DNA of 6,017 nt, from contig CANHYS010000159.1 in the NCBI GenBank assembly GCA_947464585.1, positions 1 through 6,017 of the forward strand, written 5' to 3'. The DNA comes from Planctomycetaceae bacterium (GTDB lineage: Bacteria; Planctomycetota; Planctomycetia; Pirellulales; UBA1268). The notes beneath the pieces were generated by a model, which saw nothing but the letters and a program-made list of their open reading frames with translations, was not told the DNA's origin and did not search any database. The translations under genes and the position numbers were made by a program. Numbering within the stretch: the first letter of the stretch is position 1; every line of letters starts with the position of its first letter. Shown piece by piece: positions 1 through 4,853 of this stretch.

Positions 1-242
1 AGGAGCGGCTGCGGCTGGAGACCCGCGTGGTGGCGGTGCACGAAGGGCGGCCGTTCCTCGGATTCAACCGTGCCCGGCATGCGGTGGTGGAGGGGGCGAT
101 CCTCGTGACGAGGCTGCACCTGCTGGGAGCCGATGAGGTGCGGCGGCAGCTTCGCGACCTGGCGGTGCTCGTGGAGAAGACCGGCGGGCCCCGCGAGCAC
201 GAGGCGTTTCGGCTGCTCGAGGAGAAGGTGGCGGCGGGGTGA
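1..242 (+). CDS. DUF447-family protein, C-terminal fragment (truncated by window start)
   Basis: The open frame runs from the window edge (frame starting at base 3) to TGA at 240-242, giving 79 visible residues with no start in view. The GTG at 27 is not taken as the start because the frame stays open and family-like upstream of it. The signature is GFNRARHAVVEGAILVTRLH, followed by a helical tail containing VEKTGGPREHEAF. This matches my recollection of the C-terminus of DUF447 proteins, a flavin-reductase-like fold found in methanogens, methylotrophs and planctomycetes and genetically linked to tetrahydromethanopterin metabolism; its exact reaction is not settled as far as I know. The next gene on the same strand is beta-RFAP synthase, which supports the assignment. 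Two hairpin terminators separate the two, so they are probably not one transcript. The family call rests on remembered motifs, not a search. Confidence 0.75.
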   Translation, partial: ERLRLETRVVAVHEGRPFLGFNRARHAVVEGAILVTRLHLLGADEVRRQLRDLAVLVEKTGGPREHEAFRLLEEKVAAG

Positions 243-250
243 TGCTTGGC

Positions 251-275
251 GGTATCGAAGCCGGTAGCCGCCGCG
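251..275. repeat. 25-bp imperfect direct repeat, copy A
   Basis: Matches 361-385 at 21 of 25 positions, at an offset of exactly 110 bp. All four differences are transitions (253, 256, 266, 272). The shared core is GAAGCCGGTRGCCGCYGCG. The two copies flank the pair of hairpin units at 281-350. Confidence 0.7.
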
Positions 276-280
276 CACGC

Positions 281-316
281 GGAGTCCCCCGGCTTCCGCC
301 GGGGGCTTTTATTTTT
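281..316 (+). terminator. Intrinsic terminator-like hairpin, repeat unit 1
   Basis: A perfect 8-bp stem CCCCCGGC (286-293) pairs with GCCGGGGG (298-305) around the loop TTCC. It is followed by the T-rich tail CTTTTATTTTT (306-316). It begins 39 nt after the DUF447 stop and points the right way to end that transcript. It belongs to a 33-nt repeat family with other copies at 318-350 (31 of 33 identical) and 4314-4346 (29 of 33). Confidence 0.8.
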
Positions 317-317
317 G

Positions 318-350
318 GGAGTCCCCCGGCTTACGCCGAGGGCTTTTATT
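318..350 (+). terminator. Intrinsic terminator-like hairpin, repeat unit 2
   Basis: Second copy, 37 bp downstream of the first. The stem is CCCCCGGC (323-330) with GCCGAGGG (335-342), loop TTAC, with a single C-A mismatch (326/339). The tail is CTTTTATT. Together with unit 1 it forms a tandem double terminator between the DUF447 gene and mptG. Confidence 0.72.
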
Positions 351-360
351 CCAGCAACGC

Positions 361-385
361 GGCATTGAAGCCGGTGGCCGCTGCG
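361..385. repeat. 25-bp imperfect direct repeat, copy B
   Basis: Partner of 251-275. This copy lies directly upstream of the palindrome and start of mptG. It contains TTGAAG (365-370), which resembles a -35 hexamer, but only a poor -10 candidate (TCCATT, 388-393) lies at 17-bp spacing, so I do not call a promoter here. Confidence 0.7.
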
Positions 386-399
386 TTTCCATTGCTTGT

Positions 400-417
400 C
401 GCGTTGTCCACAACGCG
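400..417. promoter_or_regulatory. 18-bp near-perfect palindrome upstream of mptG
   Basis: CGCGTTGTCCACAACGCG has two complementary 8-bp arms around a central CC. It ends 13 nt before the ATG at 431. It could be an operator for a dimeric regulator, or in RNA a 7-bp stem with a UCCA loop close to the translation start. The region between it and the ATG (TCTACTCTTCCC) has no Shine-Dalgarno sequence. The symmetry is seen directly; the regulatory role is inference. Confidence 0.45.
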
Positions 418-430
418 GTCTACTCTTCCC

Positions 431-1537
431 ATGTCGTCTCACGATTCCCCTTCGGTCCATCGTCCACACGCCGTCGAGGTGAAAACCCCGGCGCGGCTGC
501 ATCTTGGCATGCTTTCGTTTGGGGTGCCCGGCATCCGTGCCTACGGTGGTGTCGGTGTGATGATCGATCGACCAGGCGTGCATATCCGCATGACACGCGG
601 GCGGCCAACGACGGGTGATCGCTTCCATGCCACAGGGCCGCTGGCGGATCGGGTAGTGGCGTTTGCCCGCTCGTGCGTGGAGGCCTGGCGACTCGGTGAC
701 GCCGCCGCCTGCACGATCGAGGTGGTGCAGGTGCCCGGCAGCCATGCCGGGCTTGGGAGCGGCACGCAGCTGGGGCTGGCCGTCGCGGCCGGTATGCGGC
801 AGTTGTTTCGTCCAACTGCAGCGCTCGCGGCTCCAGACGCGGTGGTACGGTTCGACACGAGTGACGCCGTGGAGCTGGCGCGGGCCGTGGGTCGCGGCCG
901 CAGGTCGTGCGTTGGCGTCTACGGCTTCAGCGGCGGCGGGCTGATCGTCGAGGGAGGACGGTTCGTGCCAGCCGACCGTGCGAGCGACGATGATGCCACC
1001 CGAGCGTTCTCGCCCCTGTTGGCCCGTGTGCAACTGCCGCCGGCATGGCGGTGTGTCTTGTTTGGCATGCGAGACACGGTGGGCCTGCACGGTGATGCCG
1101 AGAAGCAGGCGTTTGCCAGCCTGCCGCCGGTGCCTCGCGAGATCTCGGCGGAGCTGTCACGGATCGCGCTGATGGAACTCTGGCCCGCGGCGGTCGAGGG
1201 GCAGTTCGCGGAGTTTTCTGATGCGCTCCTGCGGTATGGTCTCCTGGCAGGAAAACCGTTTGAGCAGGCGTCGTCATGCCTGCCCTACGCTCAGCCCATG
1301 GCCGATCTGATCGAAACCCTGCAGACCTGGGGAGTGCGCGGCTGCGGTCAGAGCAGTTGGGGGCCGACGGTGATGGCCTGCTGCGAATCAGCGGCGGCGG
1401 CCGACTCGCTGGTCGAGCGGTTTGCAACGACGGATCTTGCGCGGCAGTACGACACGCTGATCGCCCGGTTCGATGATCAGGGGGCGATCGTGCAGGAAAT
1501 CCCGGCGGATCAGGCCTTGGCGACGGGCAGGCCGTAG
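431..1537 (+). CDS. mptG: Beta-ribofuranosylaminobenzene 5'-phosphate synthase (beta-RFAP synthase)
   Basis: This GHMP-kinase-superfamily enzyme condenses PRPP with p-aminobenzoate (4-hydroxybenzoate in some archaeal enzymes), releasing CO2 and pyrophosphate. It is the first committed step of methanopterin synthesis in the cytoplasm. The 368-residue product shows, in order, the N-terminal strand VKTPARLHLGML (17-28), YGGVGVMID (38-46), the GHMP nucleotide-loop-like GLGSGTQLGLA (107-117), GRGRRSCVGVYGFSGGG, and near the C-terminus GCGQSSWGPTVMA. All are hallmarks of this family, and the length is close to what I expect for it. I chose the ATG at 431 because the family begins shortly before TPARLHLG. 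The frame is open back to 239, but that stretch encodes the terminator hairpins. No Shine-Dalgarno is visible. The 3' end overlaps dapA by 28 bp on the opposite strand. The DUF447 gene upstream supports an H4MPT role. Confidence 0.9.
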   Translation: MSSHDSPSVHRPHAVEVKTPARLHLGMLSFGVPGIRAYGGVGVMIDRPGVHIRMTRGRPTTGDRFHATGPLADRVVAFARSCVEAWRLGDAAACTIEVVQVPGSHAGLGSGTQLGLAVAAGMRQLFRPTAALAAPDAVVRFDTSDAVELARAVGRGRRSCVGVYGFSGGGLIVEGGRFVPADRASDDDATRAFSPLLARVQLPPAWRCVLFGMRDTVGLHGDAEKQAFASLPPVPREISAELSRIALMELWPAAVEGQFAEFSDALLRYGLLAGKPFEQASSCLPYAQPMADLIETLQTWGVRGCGQSSWGPTVMACCESAAAADSLVERFATTDLARQYDTLIARFDDQGAIVQEIPADQALATGRP

Positions 1538-2409
1538 TCGGCGAGCACCTGCCGCAGCTTGTCGGCCAGCGGCTTTTCCAGGCTCACCAGCGGCAGGCGG
1601 ACATCGCCCGTGTCGCGGCCGATCATCGCCATCGCGGCCTTGATCGGGATCGGGTTGCTCGCCAGGCCGAGCAGATCGCGGCAGAGCGTGAACAGCTTGC
1701 CGTGGAGCCGTCGGGCCGCAGCGAGGTCGCCCTTGTCGAACGCCTCGATGAGGGCCCTCATGTCGGCCGGCACGAGATTGCCCACGACCGAGATCACGCC
1801 ACGGCCGCCGATCGCCAGGAGCGGGAGCGTCATGCTGTCGTCGCCCGAGAGCACGGTGAGGTCGGTGGCCGCGAGCACCTGCGACGCCTGGTCCATCGAG
1901 CCGGTCGCCTCCTTCAGCATGGCGATGCCCGGCAGGGACGCGAGCCGGATGATCGTTTCAGGCTCGATGTTACGGCCTGTTCGCGCGGGGATGTTGTAGA
2001 CGCAGATCGGGATATCGACGCTCTCAGCGATCGCCTTGAAGTGTTCGTAGATGCCCTGCTGGGTGGGGCGGTTGTAGTAGGGGCCGACGACGAGCGCCGC
2101 ATTGGCACCAGCCTTCGCGGCATACTTCGTGAGCCGGATCGCTTCCGCGGTGGAGTTGCTGCCCGTGCCGGGCATGACGAGCAGGCGGCCGGCGGCGGCC
2201 TGGATGCTCTCGGCGATCACCCGTTCGTGCTCGTCGTGCGTGAGCGTGGGGGATTCGCCGGTCGTGCCGACCGGGCAGATGCAGGTGACGCCCGCCTTGG
2301 CCTGAAAGTCGACCTGCTCGTGCAGCCGCTTCGTGTCGATCGCACCGTCGCGAAACGGGGTGACAATGGCGACGGACAGACCGGCAAACTTCTCGGCTCG
2401 CGTGGACAT
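1510..2409 (-). CDS. dapA: 4-hydroxy-tetrahydrodipicolinate synthase (DHDPS)
   Basis: The cytoplasmic enzyme condenses pyruvate with L-aspartate semialdehyde. It is the first step of the diaminopimelate/lysine branch, feeding lysine and, where made, peptidoglycan. The product is 299 residues, a full-length (beta/alpha)8 barrel of the DHDPS/NAL family. Visible landmarks are GTTGESPTLT with T49-T50, GPYYNRPTQQG (Y111/Y112), the catalytic VYNIPARTG with Tyr138 and substrate-carboxylate-binding Arg143, the Schiff-base LKEATG with Lys166, and LSGDDSMTLPLLAIGGRGVISVVGN. The Tyr-Arg-Lys set plus the TT pair favours true DHDPS over sialate or ketodeoxyacid aldolases, although that superfamily is prone to misassignment. 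The start is ATG at 2409-2407 with GGAG 11 nt upstream. It runs convergent to mptG, overlaps it at the 3' end and is divergent from the PNP gene, so it is probably a single-gene transcript. No other lysine gene is in view. Confidence 0.92.
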   Translation of the reverse strand: MSTRAEKFAGLSVAIVTPFRDGAIDTKRLHEQVDFQAKAGVTCICPVGTTGESPTLTHDEHERVIAESIQAAAGRLLVMPGTGSNSTAEAIRLTKYAAKAGANAALVVGPYYNRPTQQGIYEHFKAIAESVDIPICVYNIPARTGRNIEPETIIRLASLPGIAMLKEATGSMDQASQVLAATDLTVLSGDDSMTLPLLAIGGRGVISVVGNLVPADMRALIEAFDKGDLAAARRLHGKLFTLCRDLLGLASNPIPIKAAMAMIGRDTGDVRLPLVSLEKPLADKLRQVLADYGLPVAKA

Positions 2410-2492
2410 CGGCAGGAGTGCTCCGCGGGTTTAACTGAGGGCTGGACGCGAACCGCGACGGGCTGGCAGTGCCGCCGGATCGCATGATCGGC

Positions 2493-2511
2493 CCCGGAAA
2501 AAGACTCCGGG
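2493..2511. repeat. Short inverted repeat in divergent promoter region
   Basis: CCCGG (2493-2497) and CCGGG (2507-2511) flank the 9-nt A-rich spacer AAAAAGACT. It lies immediately downstream of the candidate dapA -10 on the minus strand. It is a weak dyad, short enough to be chance in GC-rich DNA. Confidence 0.3.
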
Positions 2512-2540
2512 AAGATATGATTTTCAGCGGCAGGCGGCAA
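2512..2540 (-). promoter_or_regulatory. Candidate sigma70-type promoter for dapA
   Basis: Read on the minus strand, TTGCCG (2540-2535) and TATCTT (2517-2512) are separated by 17 nt. Each hexamer matches consensus at 4 of 6 positions. It sits in the only AT-rich patch of the 189-bp gap between dapA and the divergent PNP gene, and would give a leader of roughly 95 nt. On the plus strand the overlapping TATGAT (2516-2521) could be a -10 for the PNP gene, but no -35 partner is visible at 16-18 bp. Hexamer matching in GC-rich planctomycete DNA is weak evidence. Confidence 0.35.
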
Positions 2541-2598
2541 AGGGCGTGCGTGCCGTGGCAGGAATCATCGTAGGAATCGTCGTCGCAGGAAGAACGCC

Positions 2599-3564
2599 AT
2601 GGCAGGAAACAGCCTCCCGAACCGACAGCAGCAACTTCCCGCCGGGGCCGTGGCGGCGGCGGCGGTCGTGGCGGCAGCGGCCGGGCGGCGGGTGGTGTGC
2701 GAGCAGGGGGTCGCGCGGCTGGGCGTGGTGCTGGGCACCGGCCTCGGCGGCCTCGCCGACCGTCTCGATGATGCCTGGTCGATGGCGGCCCGCGAGACGG
2801 GCTGGCTCGTGTCATCGACCGCCACCGGGCATGCGGGCCGGGTGGTGTGGGGTTCGCTTGGTGGTCGAGGTGCGAAGGGTGGCGAGTTGTCGCGGTGCGA
2901 GGTCGTCGTACTGCAGGGCCGCGTGCATGGCTACGAGGGGCATGCCCCGGAGTCGCTCTCGCGCGGCGTGGAACTGCTCGCGGCACTCGGTGTGACGACC
3001 GTGCTGCTTTCCAATGCAGCCGGCGGTCTGCGGCCCGACATGCAGGTCGGCGAACTGATGGTGTTGAGCGACCACATCGATCTGGTGCGAAGGCCGTGGA
3101 CGCAGGGGCTCGGGACTGATCCGACCGAATCCATGGTGGTGGACGGGGCGGCTGACGTGGCGGTGCGGGCTGGGGCCGCGGCACCGTGCTACGATCCAGA
3201 GATCGTAGCTGGTGCGCTTGAGGCGGCGCGATCAGCGGGAGCGGTCGCCCGCGCGGGTGTCTACGCGCATGTGATGGGGCCGAGCTACGAAACCCGCGCG
3301 GAGTATCGCATGCTCAGAAAGTTCAACGCTGACGTGGTGGGGATGTCGACCGTGCCCGAGGCCATCGTCGCCCGTCGGCTCGGCCTGCGGGTGGCGGCCG
3401 TCTCCGTGGTCACGAACGTCGCCCGGCCCGATGCACCGGCCTGCACCGATGCCGAGGATGTCTGCCGCGCCGCTGCTGCGGCAGCAGAGGGCGTGTGGGC
3501 CATGATCGTCCGCATCGCTGCATTGACCGCGGGGCCGCATGCCACAGGGAGAATCAACCGATGA
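2599..3564 (+). CDS. Purine nucleoside phosphorylase (trimeric, PNP-I type)
   Basis: Family members cleave inosine or guanosine with phosphate to the base and ribose-1-phosphate, in cytoplasmic purine salvage. The 321-residue product has an Ala-rich N-terminal helix, then LGTGLGG (Thr47 where the family usually has a phosphate-binding Ser), TGHAGR with His78, QGRVHGYEG with Arg108 and His110, SNAAGGL (138-144), VMGPSYET with Glu231, VGMSTVPE with Met249-Ser250, and VVTN with Asn273. The Glu plus Asn pair indicates 6-oxopurine preference. Residues 165-197, between DHIDLV and the next helix, lack the usual RFPDMS-AYD motif and are unusually Gly/Ala-rich. The start ATG follows AGGAAGA (2587-2593) at good spacing. 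The stop overlaps surE by 4 bp (ATGA), so the two are almost certainly co-transcribed. I name the family but not a symbol (punA, deoD2 and xapA are all used). Confidence 0.9.
   Translation: MAGNSLPNRQQQLPAGAVAAAAVVAAAAGRRVVCEQGVARLGVVLGTGLGGLADRLDDAWSMAARETGWLVSSTATGHAGRVVWGSLGGRGAKGGELSRCEVVVLQGRVHGYEGHAPESLSRGVELLAALGVTTVLLSNAAGGLRPDMQVGELMVLSDHIDLVRRPWTQGLGTDPTESMVVDGAADVAVRAGAAAPCYDPEIVAGALEAARSAGAVARAGVYAHVMGPSYETRAEYRMLRKFNADVVGMSTVPEAIVARRLGLRVAAVSVVTNVARPDAPACTDAEDVCRAAAAAAEGVWAMIVRIAALTAGPHATGRINR
3546..3551 (+). promoter_or_regulatory. Ribosome binding site that fixes the surE start
   Basis: AGGGAG lies 9 nt before the ATG at 3561, inside the last codons of the PNP gene. It supports starting surE at 3561, where the protein begins MIVLLTNDDGID as in the family, rather than at an upstream in-frame start at 3495. 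Confidence 0.7.
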
Positions 3565-4298
3565 TCGTGCTCCTCACCAATGACGATGGCATCGATGCGC
3601 CGGGCCTCGCGGCGATGGAGGCATCCTGTCGTGGTGGGGCCTGCCGCGTGGTGGTGGTGGCCCCGAAGGAGCCGCATTCCGGCTGCGGCCACCGGGTGAC
3701 GACCGACCGCCCGCTCGTGCTCGAGCAGGTGGGTCCCGACCGGTTTCATGTCGACGGCACGCCGGCTGACTGCGTGCGGCTGGCGCTAACGACGCTGCTG
3801 CGTTTGCCGGGCGAACCCGACGTCGGGGGTGACGATCGGCCCGCCGTCGACTGGGTCTTGTCGGGCATCAACGCCGGCGGCAATCTTGGCGTCGACATCC
3901 ATCATTCGGGCACCGTGGCGGCGGCCCGCGAGGCGGCGCTGCATGGCGTGCGGGCGCTGGCGGCCTCGCACTACCACCGTCGCGAGGAGCCGATCGACTG
4001 GCAGCGGGCGGCGGCGTGGATGGCAGAGGTGCTTGGAGAGGTGTTGCCCATGCCGCTCGCGGCGGGGGAGTTTTGGAACGTCAACTTTCCGCACCCGCTC
4101 GGTGCTGGCACGGCCGCAGTTCGACCGCCGCTGGTGGAATGTCGGATCGATCCGTCGCCGCTGCCGCTGGGTTACACGAGCGAGCCGGAGGGCTGGCGGT
4201 ATCGGTCGCGGTATCAGGAGCGCAGGCGCGTGTCTGATGGCGACGTCGCGGCGTGTTTCGGCGGCGCGATCAGCCTGTCGCGCGGCCGGGTGGTGTAG
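3561..4298 (+). CDS. surE: 5'/3'-nucleotidase SurE
   Basis: This metal-dependent phosphatase hydrolyses nucleoside 5'- and 3'-monophosphates in the cytoplasm, and some members also act on short polyphosphate. The product is 245 residues, normal for SurE. It opens with MIVLLTNDDGIDAPG, whose Asp8-Asp9 pair binds the metal. Then come APKEPHSGCGH with Ser40, the conserved GTPADCV (66-72), LSGINAGGNLGVDIHHSGTV with Asn104 as further metal ligand, and AAREAALHGVRALAAS. NVNFP sits in the second half, and the C-terminal arm is Arg-rich before a conserved-looking DGDVAACFGGAISLS end. All catalytic ligands are present. It overlaps the PNP stop by 4 bp, so translation is probably coupled; the two enzymes catalyse consecutive salvage steps. 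The hairpin at 4314-4346 begins 16 nt after the stop and probably ends the transcript. Confidence 0.94.
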   Translation: MIVLLTNDDGIDAPGLAAMEASCRGGACRVVVVAPKEPHSGCGHRVTTDRPLVLEQVGPDRFHVDGTPADCVRLALTTLLRLPGEPDVGGDDRPAVDWVLSGINAGGNLGVDIHHSGTVAAAREAALHGVRALAASHYHRREEPIDWQRAAAWMAEVLGEVLPMPLAAGEFWNVNFPHPLGAGTAAVRPPLVECRIDPSPLPLGYTSEPEGWRYRSRYQERRRVSDGDVAACFGGAISLSRGRVV

Positions 4299-4313
4299 GG
4301 CGGCTACGCACCC

Positions 4314-4346
4314 GGAATCCCCCGGCTCACGCCGGGGGCTTTTATG
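4314..4346 (+). terminator. Intrinsic terminator-like hairpin, repeat unit 3 (after surE)
   Basis: A perfect 8-bp stem CCCCCGGC (4319-4326) pairs with GCCGGGGG (4331-4338), loop TCAC, tail CTTTTAT. It is 29 of 33 identical to the unit at 281-313, over 4 kb away, so this is a dispersed repeat family. It lies in terminator orientation to the upstream gene in every copy here. On the minus strand it lacks a T-tract. Confidence 0.78.
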
Positions 4347-4453
4347 CCCATACAAGCCCGGAGCGTAAGCGATGGGATCGGACACCCATACAAGCCCGGA
4401 GCGTAAGCGATGGGATGGGACACCCATACAAGCCCGGAGCGTAAGCGATGGGA
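4347..4453. repeat. 38-bp tandem repeat, 2.8 copies
   Basis: Units start at 4347, 4385 and 4423. The first two are full 38-bp units differing at one base (4379/4417). The third is identical over its first 31 bases and then diverges. Each unit carries the core ACAAGCCCGGAGCGTAAGCG bounded by CCCAT and ATGGG, which are complementary. The copies are back to back with no unique spacers. Short reading frames through the array encode repeated peptides such as TSPERKRW and are almost certainly not genes. I recall similar GC-rich units scattered through planctomycete genomes but cannot confirm it here. Confidence 0.9.
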
Positions 4454-4477
4454 ACTGCCCCGGCTTGCGATTCCCCG
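4451..4477. repeat. Possible decayed fourth hairpin unit
   Basis: The stretch begins GGAACTGCCCCGGCTTGCG, resembling the 5' half of the 33-nt hairpin family (GGA, CCCCGGCT and a CG after the loop). It then continues ATTCCCCGG, where the complementary arm should be, so the stem is lost. If real, the tandem array is bracketed by hairpin units. The similarity is short and could be chance. Confidence 0.4.
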
Positions 4478-4495
4478 GCCACCATCACGGGTGGC
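4478..4495 (-). other. Hairpin directly after the Dabb gene stop
   Basis: GCCACC (4478-4483) and GGTGGC (4490-4495) form a 6-bp stem with a 6-nt loop, abutting the minus-strand stop codon at 4498-4496. No T-tract follows on the minus strand, so it is not a canonical intrinsic terminator. It may act in transcript 3'-end stability, or be chance. Confidence 0.4.
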
Positions 4496-4813
4496 TTACG
4501 TTTCCAGCGTTGCCAGGTCGGCGTCGAAGACGCGGACCTTGGCCCACGAGTCGGCGTGCTCGGCGATGAACCGGTTGTGCCGCTCGGCCGTCTGGTAGAC
4601 GTCGTGCGAGGCACGCGAATCGAACACGATCACGAGTGTCACGTCGTAGTCGCGGTCGTTCACCTGCCGGTCGTAGTCGGCGCAGGTGCCGACGGCGAAG
4701 GCCCGCGTGCCAGGATGGCCCGTGAGGTGCTCGCGGCAGCCCGCCATCAGCTTCGCGGCAGCGGCCGGTGTGCGATCCTTGAGCGTGAAATAAACCGAAT
4801 GGGCGAGCATCAT
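4496..4813 (-). CDS. Dabb-domain (stress-responsive A/B barrel) small protein
   Basis: The 105-residue product is a single ferredoxin-like alpha/beta domain of the Dabb type, which forms dimeric barrels. Its role here is unknown; some plant members are stress-induced and some homologues are enzymes. Visible landmarks are the first strand HSVYFTLKD (5-13), a helix with KLMAGCREHL, the turn GHPG, the strand DYDVTLVIVFDS, the helix RHNRFIAEHADSW, and the final KVRVFDADL. I recall very similar short proteins as common in planctomycetes. The start is the ATG pair at 4813-4808 because GGAG (4824-4821) sits 7 nt before the first. The frame is open back to 5119, but that lies inside ftsH and is not family-like. 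It follows ftsH by 40 nt on the same strand, so co-transcription is plausible. No signal peptide or membrane segment is seen. Confidence 0.85.
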   Translation of the reverse strand: MMLAHSVYFTLKDRTPAAAAKLMAGCREHLTGHPGTRAFAVGTCADYDRQVNDRDYDVTLVIVFDSRASHDVYQTAERHNRFIAEHADSWAKVRVFDADLATLET

Positions 4814-4820
4814 GAAAAGG

Positions 4821-4824
4821 CTCC
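4821..4824 (-). promoter_or_regulatory. Ribosome binding site of the Dabb gene
   Basis: CCGGAG on the minus strand, with GGAG at 4824-4821, lies 7 nt before the ATG at 4813. It settles the start against a much longer open frame reaching back into ftsH. Confidence 0.65.
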
Positions 4825-4853
4825 GGATGGACGGCGTGTGTGATGTCGCTGCG

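Noticed and set aside
239..430. N-terminal extension of the mptG frame back to position 239
   Set aside because: The frame is open, but it runs through two terminator hairpins and repeats, overlaps the DUF447 stop and adds about 64 residues the family does not have. The ATG at 431 fits the family N-terminus.
1702..2487. Long plus-strand frame antisense to dapA (261 codons)
   Set aside because: Its product is Arg/Asp/Gly-rich with no family motif, as expected for the antisense frame of a GC-rich gene. dapA on the minus strand has all its catalytic motifs.
2024..3184. 386-codon minus-strand frame across dapA, the gap and the PNP gene
   Set aside because: The product is Pro/Arg/Ser-rich and low in complexity. 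It overlaps two well-supported genes and has no recognisable domain.
3495..3560. Upstream in-frame start for surE
   Set aside because: It would add 22 residues from inside the PNP gene before the invariant MIVLLTNDDG start. AGGGAG is correctly spaced for 3561 instead.
4314..4346. Bidirectional terminator serving both surE and the Dabb gene
   Set aside because: The stem is symmetric, but only the plus strand has a T-tract after it. On the minus strand it is followed by GATTCC and lies more than 140 bp past the Dabb stop.
4347..4453. CRISPR array
   Set aside because: Any spacers would be only about 7 nt and nearly identical to each other (TCGGACA, TGGGACA), there are fewer than four units, and no cas gene is present. 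It is a simple tandem repeat.
4342..4614. Several small frames on both strands in the 4250-4620 repeat region
   Set aside because: They translate the tandem repeat (for example TSPERKRW, RSGLVW) and have no ribosome site or domain. They are repeat artefacts.
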